A stretch of DNA of 64,000 nucleotides from an uncultured Rhodocyclaceae bacterium. GTDB lineage: Bacteria; Pseudomonadota; Gammaproteobacteria; Burkholderiales; Rhodocyclaceae. Both the position numbers and the translations under genes were made by a program. This document shows positions 1 through 9,337 of this stretch, piece after piece. The notes beneath the pieces were generated by a model, which saw nothing but the letters and a program-made list of their open reading frames with translations, did not search any database and was not told the origin of the DNA. Position 1 is the first letter of the stretch, and every line of letters starts with the position of its first letter. Where the stretch lies: contig CAJQTY010000002.1 of the NCBI GenBank assembly GCA_907163075.1, positions 620,001 through 684,000 on the forward strand, written 5' to 3'.

Positions 1-285
1 CAACCGGCCCTGTGACAGCTGGTGGCGATGAGGGCAGAGATTTCGAGACTTTCACAACCTTCATACGGCGGGTGGGGACCTTGGGCTTCCGTTCAGCGCC
101 GGGCGGCATCCGGGCGGTAAGCCACACTTCTGCCTCTGATGGCCTTCAATGATCACTTACCATTTCGATGAACTCGAAAATTCGCCCCCTATCCGCTCCG
201 CGCATCCTGCTTTCTCAACTCGAAAACGTCCCGGTCATATTGTCGACCATCTCAGTCAATGCGCGGGGTATTTCAACAGTCTGCT

Positions 286-1170
286 CTAGAGGGATAATTC
301 CGCCCGTGTCAGCCGATTGTGTAGGTGATGGCGCCGACGGAATTCCGCGGGAGACAGGCCACGGCGATCACTGAACTGCTTGAAGAAATTCGCCTGGTTA
401 ACATACCCGCTGGCCTCAGCCACAAGTCGGACGGGCATGTTCGTCGACACCAGCAAATGGCAAGCGTGGCCGATTCGCAACTGAAGCAGCACGTCGGTCA
501 CGCTCATGCCCAGGCGCTCGCGAAACAGGCGCTTCAGCGTGGCGCTGCTCGTGGCGGCAGCGTCTGCGACGTCCTCAAGCCGAATCGCTCGACAATACTC
601 CTTCTGCAGGTAATTCAACGCCAGTTCGACGCGGTGATCCCGCACATACGCTTTGTTGGAGGAACCTAGACGGCGCGCATCGACGTCGCGCAGCAACGCA
701 TCGAAGATCGTTAGCACGATGCACAAGCGTTCGATGTTCCGGGCCTCGTGAAGCTTGTCGAACAGTGGAATGGCCATTTCAGAGCAGGCGCGGCTGAAGA
801 CGACGCCGTCGCGAACGCCGGCAACCCAGTCGCTGAACGCGAGCAGTTCGGGCAGTCCTGATCCAACCAGTGCTTTCAGCCAGTCCAGGGTAAAGAAAAT
901 AACTTGGATCTGTTGCGGCGCCTTGCCTTCGCCTGGTGCAACGGGAAGCGCGTGCCAGGTGTGCGCCTGGTTCGGCGCGATCAGGACGAAGTCCACCTCC
1001 TGAAACGATTGGACATCACCGCCGAGATAGCGCGTACCGGTGATGTTGCGTGACAAGGTGAGCTCAAACTCGGGATGGTAGTGCCAGATGAAAGGCACGC
1101 CTTCGTCGTAGAGACGGACGTAGTGCCAGTTTTGGCCGAACGTCTGGCCGACAAACTCGCGCGTCAACAT
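286..1170 (-). CDS. AraC-family transcriptional regulator
   Basis: Cytoplasmic DNA-binding regulator of about 294 residues, a usual length for cupin-type AraC proteins. The N-terminal half has a cupin-like start (WHYHPEFELT) and would sense a small ligand. The C-terminal hundred residues hold two helix-turn-helix units, the first around AATSSATLKRLFRERLGMS and the second around VAEASGYVNQANFFKQF, followed by the family ending GLSPAEFRR. An in-frame GTG lies five codons upstream at 1185; I prefer the ATG at 1170, which has GGAG upstream. The gene is divergent from the binding-protein gene at 1415 across 244 bases, so it may control that gene, but this is inference from position only. The ligand is unknown. 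Confidence 0.9.
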   Translation of the reverse strand: MLTREFVGQTFGQNWHYVRLYDEGVPFIWHYHPEFELTLSRNITGTRYLGGDVQSFQEVDFVLIAPNQAHTWHALPVAPGEGKAPQQIQVIFFTLDWLKALVGSGLPELLAFSDWVAGVRDGVVFSRACSEMAIPLFDKLHEARNIERLCIVLTIFDALLRDVDARRLGSSNKAYVRDHRVELALNYLQKEYCRAIRLEDVADAAATSSATLKRLFRERLGMSVTDVLLQLRIGHACHLLVSTNMPVRLVAEASGYVNQANFFKQFSDRRGLSPAEFRRRHHLHNRLTRAELSL

Positions 1171-1414
1171 GTTGATGGACTCCACTCACGGCGGTGCGGA
1201 AAACCGGGGCATTAGGCAATGGAAAACCAAGTTTGACACTACGCGTAACTATATTCAAAAACAAGATGAGCAGGTGATAAACGATCCAAAACCATATAAC
1301 ACTGCGCCCAAAGATCATTTTCGGAAATGGCCAGCGCCTACTATTTGTTCACGAGGCGCTTCGCAAATACGTAATCAACCGATTTTTCGATCACTTCATT
1401 CCCCGAGGTAAGCC

Positions 1415-2326
1415 ATGAAAACTAAGCTGCTCACCCTGTTGCTGGCCAGTGCGTTGATGAGCATCAGCCCGTTGTCGCACGCCCGCGATATCCGGATCGG
1501 CGTCTCGCTGCAGAACATGAAGAACGAGTACACGATCGCCATGTCAGATTCTCTGAGGACTCGATCGAAGTCGCTTGGAGTCACGCTGCTTGAACGCGAT
1601 GGGCAGGGCATAGTCGAGACCCAGATCAAGGACGTCGAAAACTTCATCACGCAAAAAGTCGACGCCATCGTCCTCAACCCCGTTAATCAGGTAGGTTGTG
1701 CACAAGCCGTCGAAAGAGCGGTGGCCGCAAACATCCCGATCATCCTGGTCAATTTGCAAGTCGTTAACCAGCAGAAGGCAAGTGCCTTCGTCGGTTCAGA
1801 TGACGTTGAGGCTGGCCGAATCGAGATGCAACACGTCGCCGAGATCATTCGCGGCAAGGGCAACATCGCCATCCTCCGCGGTACCCAGGGCAGTTCCGCC
1901 GACGATCAACGAATGATCGGTATTCGTGAAGTCCTGCAGCACTATCCGGACATCCAGATCATCGCCGAGCAGGCGGCCAACTGGGATCGCCTACAGGCTT
2001 TCCGCATCGCGGAAAACTGGTTAATGGCAGGCAAGAAGCTTGATGCCATCGTTGCCCAGAACGACGAAATGGCCCTCGGCGCGCTACGTGCGTTCGGGTC
2101 GGTGAAACGAAAGATTCCGATAATTGGCATCGACACAATTCCCGACGCGCTTCGCGCATTGCGCGACGGACGATTGGCGGCGACGGTTTTCCAGAACGCG
2201 CATGCGCAAGGTGTCCTGGCGATCGATATCGCCAAGAAGTTGGCCAACAGCGAGCCGGTCCAGAAGACGACCCTCATCCCCTTCCGACTCGTGACCGCGG
2301 CAAATCTTGAACAACTCGTCCGCTAA
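1415..2326 (+). CDS. Sugar-type periplasmic substrate-binding protein (RbsB-like)
   Basis: Protein of 303 residues with a clear Sec signal peptide (MKTKLLTLLLASALMS, cleavage probably after SHA near residue 23). The mature part is a class B periplasmic binding protein of the ribose/galactose type: the start DIRIGVSLQNMKNEY, the segment VDAIVLNPVNQ, the AGRIEMQHVAE helix, the hinge region AIVAQNDEMALGALRAF and IIGIDTIPDALRALRDGRL all fit that family. It would capture a sugar or sugar-like ligand in the periplasm. No permease or ATPase gene lies next to it, so it is an orphan: it may serve a transporter elsewhere or feed a chemoreceptor. The ligand cannot be predicted. Confidence 0.88.
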   Translation: MKTKLLTLLLASALMSISPLSHARDIRIGVSLQNMKNEYTIAMSDSLRTRSKSLGVTLLERDGQGIVETQIKDVENFITQKVDAIVLNPVNQVGCAQAVERAVAANIPIILVNLQVVNQQKASAFVGSDDVEAGRIEMQHVAEIIRGKGNIAILRGTQGSSADDQRMIGIREVLQHYPDIQIIAEQAANWDRLQAFRIAENWLMAGKKLDAIVAQNDEMALGALRAFGSVKRKIPIIGIDTIPDALRALRDGRLAATVFQNAHAQGVLAIDIAKKLANSEPVQKTTLIPFRLVTAANLEQLVR

Positions 2327-2586
2327 GGAATCACGGCCCCTTGGAAAACCTACGGGAATTTGCAAGGAATCAAGACGTTATTGTCTAATTTCTAACAAAT
2401 TCCCGACCGTGAATTCGGCATATATATCCGTTAAAATATTGAATTGGCCGTTGTTCAGGATGGACTATCTTCGTGCCATCCGCTGGATGGAAGCCCGTCG
2501 ACGAATTCGACTGCCATCCCCCGTTCAAGCCGGTGGAGACTTTGCTTCCCACTGCTCACAACGTGCGAAGCGCGCGGCGTCCTGCA

Positions 2587-2930
2587 GTAACCCATCGTGA
2601 CACCGTCCGGGTTACGCGGATCGGAGTAGCCATAGAGGCCGTCGTCGCGCAACCGTATGGTCTGGGTGTGGCCCATGGTCGGTTACCTATACCTTGTATC
2701 CCTGCTTCTGAAGGATGTCTAGCGTATCCGGGTTCAGCCCCTTCTCCACACGTAGTTCGTCCGGTAGCTGCTGATGGTGGATGCGCGGGGTCGACGCTGC
2801 TTCGGTCGGGTTCATGCCGAAATCGATGGCATTGATGATGGTCTGCAGAGTCGTCGTGATGGTACTGGCGCCGCCGGATTTGCCGGCTTGCGTGCCGTCC
2901 AGATATTGCTTGGCCGTACCAAGTTGGGAA
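2587..2930 (-). pseudogene. Remnant of gamma-glutamyltranspeptidase (C-terminal part)
   Basis: Translation of the minus strand gives the conserved C-terminal end of GGT in two frames. First comes GGASTITTTLQTIINAIDFG, then a NPTEAASTPRIHHQQLPDEL stretch and DTLDILQKQGYKV, then an in-frame TAG. After a frame change, MGHTQTIRL and LYGYSDPRNPDGVTMGY follow. In intact GGT these match the small-subunit segments around the NAPRFHHQWLPDELR and GSTQSI motifs. The large subunit and the catalytic threonine region are missing. With a stop codon, a frame change and no terminal stop, this is a dead fragment. It marks the 2.3-3.5 kb stretch as decaying sequence. Confidence 0.8.
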
Positions 2931-3255
2931 GTACCGTTCGATACCCCGGCCTCTCAGGGGACTTCCATTGAGCAGACAGGATTAGGCAGAAAGCAGCAAC
3001 GACATCGAGGTTTTCCATTACAGCGTCACTTTCGTGTGTACACTCGACCACCCGTTGCCGTTCGTCACTTCCCGGAACCGGCCGCTTGGACGGCCGCTGC
3101 ACTCCGATTTCAGAAGTAGCCTGAAAAAAATCGACCGGCAGGTCGTGGCCGGGAGTACGCGTACGGCATGTTGCCACAAAGCGGTCTTTCGCAGAAACTG
3201 TTGAGGTTGCCGGCGGCAGCTTCGTGGCACCGGCGGGAACTCACCCTCTCGGCCA
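2931..3255. other. Non-coding stretch between two gene remnants
   Basis: I see no convincing gene on either strand here. The open frames that cross it have no family features. It lies between the GGT remnant and the truncated LysE-like gene and is best read as decayed coding sequence. Confidence 0.5.
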
Positions 3256-3513
3256 TCAGTCGACCTTCGGTCTCTTCACATAGCTTACGCCCAGCCACTT
3301 GAGCACGGAAAACGCGACCGCCGAAGTGTGCAGGATCGTACCGATGCCGGAGAAAACGAGCATCAACAGGATCGCATCGGCAGCGACCACGCCCAGAATG
3401 ACCTGGATGCTGCTCGACAGACCCCGGTCGCTGGCGCTGACCATGATCACGATCAGCGACGGACCCGGCATCAGGCTGATCAGCGCGGTGGCGACGATGA
3501 AGTTCCATAACAT
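3256..3513 (-). pseudogene. Truncated LysE/RhtB-type exporter
   Basis: The N-terminal 85 residues match the start of LysE/RhtB amino-acid exporters: MLWNFIVATALISLMPGPSL contains the PGP motif, followed by a GVVAADAILLMLVF membrane segment and LKWLGVSY. Family members are about 205 residues with six membrane segments; here the reading frame ends after VKRPKVD, just where the second hydrophobic block should continue. A TTG upstream could lengthen the N-terminus by eight residues. The sequence downstream does not continue the family in another frame. I treat it as a 3'-truncated, probably non-functional gene. Confidence 0.7.
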
Positions 3514-3550
3514 GGTTTCTGGCTCCGGCTTTGCCAATACATTCAGTCGC

Positions 3551-3964
3551 TCAGCGCAGCAAGCCGAGACTGCCGGTGAACCTGCCGACTACTTTCTCCG
3601 ACCCGCAGAGAGCCACGCCAAGATAGTCCAATTGCTCGGCCGGAGTGTTTTGCATGGCCCTGGCGTAATCCGCGTAGGATCGGGTAGTGCGAGTCGCTCC
3701 GATCAGGTCCACCACGATCAGCTCGGACTCGTGCTGCCGCAGGGTCTCGCGCATGCTTCTCAGCAACGCGCCAGAGCCCTTCAGGATGGGAATCGGGACT
3801 GTCGTGATCCCGTGATGAAGGCCGCCCTTGCTGTCCTTCAGATCGTCGCCGATCAGTGACGGGAATTGCTTGCCGAGCGACATCGAGAGAACGGCTGCGG
3901 TGTTGGCGATGACTCCAGGCGGGAGATCCGGGTCGATGACGATGGCGCATTTTAGCTTGAACAT
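3551..3964 (-). CDS. DUF2000 family protein
   Basis: Cytoplasmic protein of 137 residues, the normal size for DUF2000. Family signs include the start KCAIVIDPDLPPGVIANTAA, the central GLHHGITTVPIPIL, and the end DYLGVALCGSEKVVGRFTGS. The molecular function of the family is not established; it adopts a peptidyl-tRNA-hydrolase-like fold in known structures. The gene starts 104 bases from the divergent LysR gene at 4069, and the A+T-rich gap (3965-4068) is the likely shared promoter region. A LysR regulator acting on its divergent neighbour is a common arrangement, so control by that protein is plausible but not shown. Confidence 0.82.
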   Translation of the reverse strand: MFKLKCAIVIDPDLPPGVIANTAAVLSMSLGKQFPSLIGDDLKDSKGGLHHGITTVPIPILKGSGALLRSMRETLRQHESELIVVDLIGATRTTRSYADYARAMQNTPAEQLDYLGVALCGSEKVVGRFTGSLGLLR

Positions 3965-4068
3965 GGCGTTTCTCCAGGGTGACTGATCGGCTGGGAGAAA
4001 CTATACAGGGCCTCGAATAAAACTATAATATGGCATAATATGTTTTTACTGTTCGATTAAATGACGCA

Positions 4069-4962
4069 ATGATCGACGACTTGCGAGCGCTGGCGGTATT
4101 TGCAAAAACAGTGGAATCGAGGTCATTCCGCGCCGCGGCGACGACGCTGAATCTGTCGCCCTCGGTCGTCAGTCACCATGTCTCGCAACTTGAAGAGCGC
4201 CTCGGCGTTGCCCTGCTTTACCGCTCGACACGACGCCTGTCGCTGACGCAGGATGGACAGGCGCTCTTCGAGCACGCCAGAGCCATGCTGGAAGCGGCCG
4301 AAAGCGGATTCAACGCGATCGCCCAGCGCTCGACCGAACCTGCCGGACGGCTGTCGGTCACGCTTCCCGCCTTCCTGGCGCGGGGCAAACTGGTCGAAGG
4401 AATGGCGGCGTTTGCGCAAGCCTACCCGAAGATTGCTCTTTCAATCGACTTCAGCGATGTGCGGCAGGATTTGATACGCGACGGAATCGATCTTGCGATC
4501 CGCATCGGGCCGCTGGAGGACAGCGGGCTGAAATCCAGGAAGCTGTTCGACATCAAACGCTGCCTGGTCGCCTCGCCATCGTCCCTGGCCGGCCGGCCGA
4601 ACGCGCAGGCGCCGGAGGATCTGCTTGACTGCGAGTGGATCGGGCTGCGGATGCGCCCTAACTACAAAACTCTGATAAATGGTGCGGGCGATGTGCGACG
4701 GATTGACTTCGCGCCGCGCATTGTCGTCAACAGCATCGACGCGGCATGCCAGCTTGCCATTGCCGGATTGGGCCTGGCGACGCCGCCGTCGTTCCTCGTC
4801 GAGGACGATCTACGGACCGGTCGCCTTGTCGAGCCCTTGCCGACATGGACCGTCTCGTCACTCGGGGCGTACGCCGTTTGGCCGCACAACGCCGCACGCG
4901 AAAGCCTGACGTCCCGGCTCGTCCAGTTTCTGGACGGTCGCGAAACGGGGCGCGGCTATTAA
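4069..4962 (+). CDS. LysR-family transcriptional regulator
   Basis: A 297-residue regulator. The N-terminal winged helix-turn-helix covers roughly residues 3-62 (DLRALAVFAKTVESRSFRAA, then SPSVVSHHVSQLEERLGVAL and YRSTRRLSLTQDG). The remainder is the substrate-binding effector domain, with the typical GRLSVTLPAF start at about residue 90 and the IAGLGLATPPSFLVEDDL segment near the end. It resembles the CrgA/DmlR-like LysR branch. It is divergent from the DUF2000 gene, its probable target. The effector is unknown. The ribosome binding site is weak. Confidence 0.92.
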   Translation: MIDDLRALAVFAKTVESRSFRAAATTLNLSPSVVSHHVSQLEERLGVALLYRSTRRLSLTQDGQALFEHARAMLEAAESGFNAIAQRSTEPAGRLSVTLPAFLARGKLVEGMAAFAQAYPKIALSIDFSDVRQDLIRDGIDLAIRIGPLEDSGLKSRKLFDIKRCLVASPSSLAGRPNAQAPEDLLDCEWIGLRMRPNYKTLINGAGDVRRIDFAPRIVVNSIDAACQLAIAGLGLATPPSFLVEDDLRTGRLVEPLPTWTVSSLGAYAVWPHNAARESLTSRLVQFLDGRETGRGY

Positions 4963-5028
4963 GTCAGGAATGCTATCGAGGCGATGCCCTGCACCGTGCT
5001 CCAGCAACCAAGGGAAGCGGAAGGAAAA

Positions 5029-5352
5029 TCAGTCCGGCGCGGCGATGCCTTCGAGCAGCGTTTTCAGCTCGCCGCTTTGATACATCTCGCGCATGATGTC
5101 GCAGCCGCCGACCAGTTCGCCGCGAACGTAAAGCTGCGGAATGGTTGGCCAGTTGCCGTATTCCTTGATGCCGTCGCGAATCGCCGGGTCCTCGAGAACA
5201 TTGACGCTGAAAAACAGCGGCAGATTACAGGCTTGCAGGATCTGCACCGCCGTCGCCGAGAAGCCGCACATCGGCGCTTTCGGCGTGCCCTTCATGTAGA
5301 GCGCCACCGGGTTGCCGGTGACCTGTTCCTTGATCAGTTGCTGCACATCCAT
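5029..5352 (-). CDS. grxD: Monothiol glutaredoxin Grx4
   Basis: A 107-residue monothiol glutaredoxin. The active site MCGFS with a single cysteine follows ALYMKGTPKAP, and the glutathione-binding WPTIPQLYVRGELVGGCDI segment is intact. Such proteins bind [2Fe-2S] clusters with glutathione, often with BolA partners, and hand clusters to target proteins in the cytoplasm. I chose the ATG at 5352 because AGAGG sits just upstream; the ATG 30 bases earlier would add an unusual N-terminus (MFYSTIKRFF). It is the last gene of a minus-strand run hemA-prfA-prmC-grxD, a common order in betaproteobacteria. Confidence 0.95.
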   Translation of the reverse strand: MDVQQLIKEQVTGNPVALYMKGTPKAPMCGFSATAVQILQACNLPLFFSVNVLEDPAIRDGIKEYGNWPTIPQLYVRGELVGGCDIMREMYQSGELKTLLEGIAAPD

Positions 5353-5416
5353 GAAAAACCTCTTTATAGTTGAGTAAAACAATCGGGAATTAGTGTACCG
5401 GCTGGACCGCCACGGG

Positions 5417-6253
5417 TCAAGACAAACGGCCGCCGCTCACGCGCTCGATCGCCGCGCCGTCGCGCCACGAACCAACGTCGGAGAAACCCGCCGCATCGAG
5501 CAATTCACGGACTTGGACCGCCTGATCGTAGCCGTGTTCAATCAGCAGTTCGCCGCCGGGCGACAAATGACGATGCGCGCCTGCGATGATGATGCGGATG
5601 CACGCCAGTCCGTCGCCGCCCGCCAGGCCGTCGGTCAGCGCGTCGCGCGGCTCGAACGGGAGGCCGTTTTGCCGCAGGTGCGGATCGCCGGCGGCGACGT
5701 AAGGCGGGTTCGAAACGATCAGATCGAAGCGCTCGTCGCCGAGCGGAGCGTACCAGTCGCCTTCGAGAAAGCGGACCGGCGCGTCGTGCCGGGCCGCATT
5801 GGCGCGCGCCACGGCAAGCGCCGGCGCCGAGACATCGACCGCCGTCAGCACAGCCGACGGGCACAGCCGGGCCAGCACGATGGCGACGATTCCCGAACCG
5901 GTTCCCAGGTCGAGCAGGCGTGGTGAAGTCAGCCGCCGCGCCCGCGCCAGCGCCTGTTCAACGAGCACTTCGGTGTCCGGCCGCGGGATCAGCACGGCCG
6001 GCGAGACGGCAAATTCCAGCCCGTGGAAGAAGGCGCTGCCGACAAGGTAAGCCAGCGGTTCGCCGGCCTCGCGGCGCGCGAGAAGTTCATCAAACCGCGC
6101 CAACTGCGCGGGTGTCATTTCCCGTTCCGGATGTGCGATCAGGTCGGCATGCGAGCAGCCGCAAACGTGTTCGAGCAGCAGTCGCGCGTCCAGCCGGTCG
6201 ATGCGCTGGCCGGCCCGCCGCCAGGCGTCGCCGATCCGTCTGGCCGCGCTCAC
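5417..6253 (-). CDS. prmC: Release factor glutamine methyltransferase PrmC
   Basis: Methylates the glutamine of the GGQ motif in release factors 1 and 2 using S-adenosylmethionine. The 278-residue protein has the N-terminal helical domain (LDARLLLEHVCG), the SAM-binding motif LLDLGTGSGIVAIVLA near the middle, and the catalytic NPPY in IVSNPPYVAAGDPHL. The start is a GTG at 6251-6253, one base after the prfA stop. Earlier in-frame codons lie inside prfA and encode nothing family-like. Tight spacing with prfA indicates translational coupling of the modifying enzyme and its substrate. Confidence 0.93.
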   Translation of the reverse strand: MSAARRIGDAWRRAGQRIDRLDARLLLEHVCGCSHADLIAHPEREMTPAQLARFDELLARREAGEPLAYLVGSAFFHGLEFAVSPAVLIPRPDTEVLVEQALARARRLTSPRLLDLGTGSGIVAIVLARLCPSAVLTAVDVSAPALAVARANAARHDAPVRFLEGDWYAPLGDERFDLIVSNPPYVAAGDPHLRQNGLPFEPRDALTDGLAGGDGLACIRIIIAGAHRHLSPGGELLIEHGYDQAVQVRELLDAAGFSDVGSWRDGAAIERVSGGRLS

Positions 6254-6254
6254 T

Positions 6255-7340
6255 TCACTGGCCGCCGTCGGCCAGCGCCGCCAGCAGTTCGGCCTGATGT
6301 TCGCTGGACAGGGCGCCGACCAGTTCATCGAGATCGCCGTCCATGATCGAGTCGATCTTGTACAGCGTCAGGTTGATGCGATGGTCGGTCACCCGCCCCT
6401 GCGGAAAGTTGTAGGTGCGAATGCGCTCGGAGCGATCGCCGCTGCCGATCAGGCTCTTGCGCTCCGAAGCGATCCTGGCGTGCTGCTCACGCTCCTGCGC
6501 GTCGCGGATGCGCGCCACCAGGACCGACATCGCCTGCGCCTTGTTCTTGTGCTGCGAACGCCCGTCCTGGCATTCGACAACGATGCCGGTCGGCAGATGA
6601 ACGATACGGATCGCCGAATCGGTCTTGTTGATATGCTGACCACCCGCGCCGGACGCGCGGAAGGTGTCGATGCGGATTTCGGCCGGATTGATCTGCACGT
6701 CCTCCAGATCGTCGGCCTCCGGCATCACGGCGACGGTGCACGCCGAGGTGTGAATGCGGCCCTGCGCCTCGGTTTCCGGCACGCGCTGCACGCGGTGCGC
6801 GCCGGACTCGAACTTCAGCCTTGAATACACGCCGTTGCCGATGATGCGCGCGATCACTTCCTTGTAGCCGCCGACGTCCGACTCGCTGGCGGAAACGACT
6901 TCGACCTGCCAGCGCTGGCGCTCGGCAAAGCGCGTGTACATGCGGAAGAGGTTGCCGGCGAACAGCGCCGACTCGTCGCCGCCCGTCCCGGCGCGAATTT
7001 CCAGGAAGACGTTGCGCTCGTCGTTGGCATCCTTTGGCAGCAGCAGCTTCTGCAACTCGCTCTCGATCTCGGGCAGGCGCTCGCGGGCCGACTTCATTTC
7101 CTCCTCGGCCAGCTCCTTCATCTCCGGATCGATCATCATTTCCTGCGCCGATTGCAGGTCCGCCCCGGTCTGCTGCCAGTCCCGGTAGAGCGCGACGACC
7201 GGGCCAAGTTCGGAATGCTCGCGCGTCAGCTTGCGGTACTGATCCATGTCCTTGGTCGACTCGCCGCTCGCCAGAATGCGGTCCAGCTCGTCCAGGCGGC
7301 CCACGAGATTCTCAAGTTTGTCGCGAATGCTTTGTTTCAT
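6255..7340 (-). CDS. prfA: Peptide chain release factor 1
   Basis: Class I release factor that reads UAA and UAG and triggers peptide release. At 361 residues it is the standard size. The codon-recognition tripeptide is present as PET (PxT) in [18 protein letters not shown], which marks RF1 rather than RF2 (SPF). The peptidyl-tRNA hydrolysis motif GGQ lies in [18 protein letters not shown]. It is followed by prmC, whose product methylates this GGQ glutamine, and preceded by hemA, the conserved order hemA-prfA-prmC. Confidence 0.97.
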   Translation of the reverse strand: MKQSIRDKLENLVGRLDELDRILASGESTKDMDQYRKLTREHSELGPVVALYRDWQQTGADLQSAQEMMIDPEMKELAEEEMKSARERLPEIESELQKLLLPKDANDERNVFLEIRAGTGGDESALFAGNLFRMYTRFAERQRWQVEVVSASESDVGGYKEVIARIIGNGVYSRLKFESGAHRVQRVPETEAQGRIHTSACTVAVMPEADDLEDVQINPAEIRIDTFRASGAGGQHINKTDSAIRIVHLPTGIVVECQDGRSQHKNKAQAMSVLVARIRDAQEREQHARIASERKSLIGSGDRSERIRTYNFPQGRVTDHRINLTLYKIDSIMDGDLDELVGALSSEHQAELLAALADGGQ

Positions 7341-7378
7341 AGTCGATCGATAATGGGCTAGTCAACGCCCGCAAGGCA

Positions 7379-8626
7379 TCATTCGTGATGCAGGTTGAAC
7401 AGGCGCGTCACCGCCGCCTGCAATTCGCTGCGGTCGCCCTCGGCGTGGTTCAGGGCCTGCGTTGGCGAATGCAGGAACTTGTTGGTCAGCCGGTGCGAGA
7501 GCTGATCAAGCACGAGCGCCGGATCGTCGCCCCTGGCCAGCAGCTTGAGCGCATGCTCCATTTCGTGGCGGCGGGTGCGTTCGGCGCCGTCGCGCAACGA
7601 GCGGATGACCGGCACCGTCTCGCGCGTCTGTAGCCAGAGCAGGAAGCTCTCCACCCGCTCGCTGACGATGGTTTCGGCATCGACTACCGCCGTCTGCCTC
7701 GATTCCAGACCCGATTCGACGATCTGCGCCAGGTCATCGACGGTATAGAGAAAAACGTCGTCCAGTTCGCCGACTTCAAGTTCGACGTCGCGTGGCACAG
7801 CCAGATCGACCATGAACATCGGCCGGTGCCGACGCGCCTTGACCGCCCGTTCAACCAGCCCCAGCCCGATGATCGGCAACTGGCTGGCTGTACAGGAAAC
7901 AACGATGTCGAACTCGGGCAGGCGCTCGCCAACGTCTTCCAGACGGATCGCCGTCGCGCCGAAACGGTCGGCCAGCGCCCGGCCGCGATCGATCGTCCGG
8001 TTGGCGATGACGATCTGCTTCGGCTTTTTCGCCGCGAAGTGCGTCGCGCACAGCTCGATCATCTCGCCGGCGCCGATGAACAGCACGCGCTGATCGGCGA
8101 CACGCTCAAAGATGCGCTCGGCCAGGCGGACCGCGGCGGCGGCCATGGACACGATGTTGGCGCCGATGGCGGTGGTCGAGCGCACGTCCTTGGCCACCGC
8201 GAAGGAGCTCTGGAACAGCTTGTTCAGCGTCGTGCCGAGGGCGCCCGACTCTCTGGCGATGCGCACGGCTTCCTTCATCTGGCCGAGGATCTGCGGCTCG
8301 CCGAGGACCATCGAGTCAAGCCCGCTGGCGACACGGAAGGCGTGGCGCACCGCCTCGCGCTCCGGATGAGTGTAAAGATAGGGTTCGATCGCGTGCGCCG
8401 GCACACGGCGGTATTGCGCGAACCACTCGATCGCCTGCCGCGGCGAATCGGCCTGGCAGTAAAGCTCGGTGCGGTTGCAGGTGGACAGGATCGCCGCCTC
8501 ATGAACGCGCCCGCCGCCAACCAGGTCGATCAGCGCCCGGCGCAGCTCTTCGGCATGGAACGCCAGTTGCTCGCGAACCGCGAGCGGCGCCGTGCGGTGA
8601 TTGAGGCCGAGAGTGAAAAGCGCCAT
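7379..8626 (-). CDS. hemA: Glutamyl-tRNA reductase
   Basis: First committed enzyme of the C5 route to 5-aminolevulinate and haem: reduces glutamyl-tRNA(Glu) to glutamate-1-semialdehyde with NADPH. The 415-residue protein has the catalytic cysteine in [11 protein letters not shown] (about residue 50), the [20 protein letters not shown] block, an NADPH-binding [18 protein letters not shown] region and a C-terminal dimerisation helix bundle. The ATG at 8626 gives the normal N-terminus [15 protein letters not shown]. It heads the run with prfA, prmC and grxD; the gap to prfA is 38 bases. Confidence 0.97.
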   Translation of the reverse strand: MALFTLGLNHRTAPLAVREQLAFHAEELRRALIDLVGGGRVHEAAILSTCNRTELYCQADSPRQAIEWFAQYRRVPAHAIEPYLYTHPEREAVRHAFRVASGLDSMVLGEPQILGQMKEAVRIARESGALGTTLNKLFQSSFAVAKDVRSTTAIGANIVSMAAAAVRLAERIFERVADQRVLFIGAGEMIELCATHFAAKKPKQIVIANRTIDRGRALADRFGATAIRLEDVGERLPEFDIVVSCTASQLPIIGLGLVERAVKARRHRPMFMVDLAVPRDVELEVGELDDVFLYTVDDLAQIVESGLESRQTAVVDAETIVSERVESFLLWLQTRETVPVIRSLRDGAERTRRHEMEHALKLLARGDDPALVLDQLSHRLTNKFLHSPTQALNHAEGDRSELQAAVTRLFNLHHE

Positions 8627-8788
8627 GAGGTGAACAAATGTCAGCGGATTGCGCTTAAGCGCGGAAAACGTGAAGAAAAATGGTCAGCAACGCGGGGCAC
8701 GCCAGCAAGCCGCCAGAGACGCCGATTATAGCACCCGCCCCAGCCCGCCTCGGGATGGTGCAGGCCTTGCAACGCGCTGCGGCCCGCC

Positions 8789-9178
8789 TCAAAGCACGCG
8801 GCGCCGAACGAGCGTTTGCATGACGCGCGAACGTTCGCGGCGCCCCGCGTAAATGAGCGTCCACACGCGTTTTTCGAGATCAGCGTGCGGGCCGGTGAAC
8901 TTCGCCAGCTCATGGTGCACGGCCGGCACCTGGCTGATCAGGAAGGCCGGCGATTCATCGACGATCTCCTCCATCGCGTCGGCCAGCGCGTCGTCGGTGG
9001 TGAAGGCGGCGATACAGCGCGCCACCTGCCTGGCCTGCTCCACGCTCGCCAGCGCCAGGGACGAAAGGTGCACAGCGCCCGCGGCGGTCACCGGGTCGGT
9101 CGATAGCTGCATCGCCTCGACGATCAATTTCGTGATGCGCCCGATTTCAGCGGCGTCCTGCATGGTGTTGTCTGGCAT
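8789..9178 (-). CDS. Conserved-looking hypothetical protein
   Basis: A 129-residue soluble protein that I cannot assign. It is mostly helical and acidic in the middle (DDALADAMEEIVDES), with a basic C-terminus (RRERSRVMQTLVRRRVL). It has no signal peptide, membrane segment or recognisable catalytic motif. It has ordinary codon use and sits upstream of hemA in the same direction, 162 bases away, so it could be transcribed with it, though the gap contains a GC-rich stretch. It is more likely a real gene than a shadow because the opposite frame is featureless. Confidence 0.6.
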   Translation of the reverse strand: MPDNTMQDAAEIGRITKLIVEAMQLSTDPVTAAGAVHLSSLALASVEQARQVARCIAAFTTDDALADAMEEIVDESPAFLISQVPAVHHELAKFTGPHADLEKRVWTLIYAGRRERSRVMQTLVRRRVL

Positions 9179-9337
9179 CTGCTTTTCCTCAGAGAATCAA
9201 TAAACAGTCCGCAATCCATCGGCGCGGGGCCGCCAGTTTAGCGGCCAACGCCCGCTTTGTCCGATGAAACTGAAAGCGTGAATCGGCATCGCTCAAGACA
9301 CCACCGCGCAATGCGCGTCAACCGGCGATCTGCGGAG

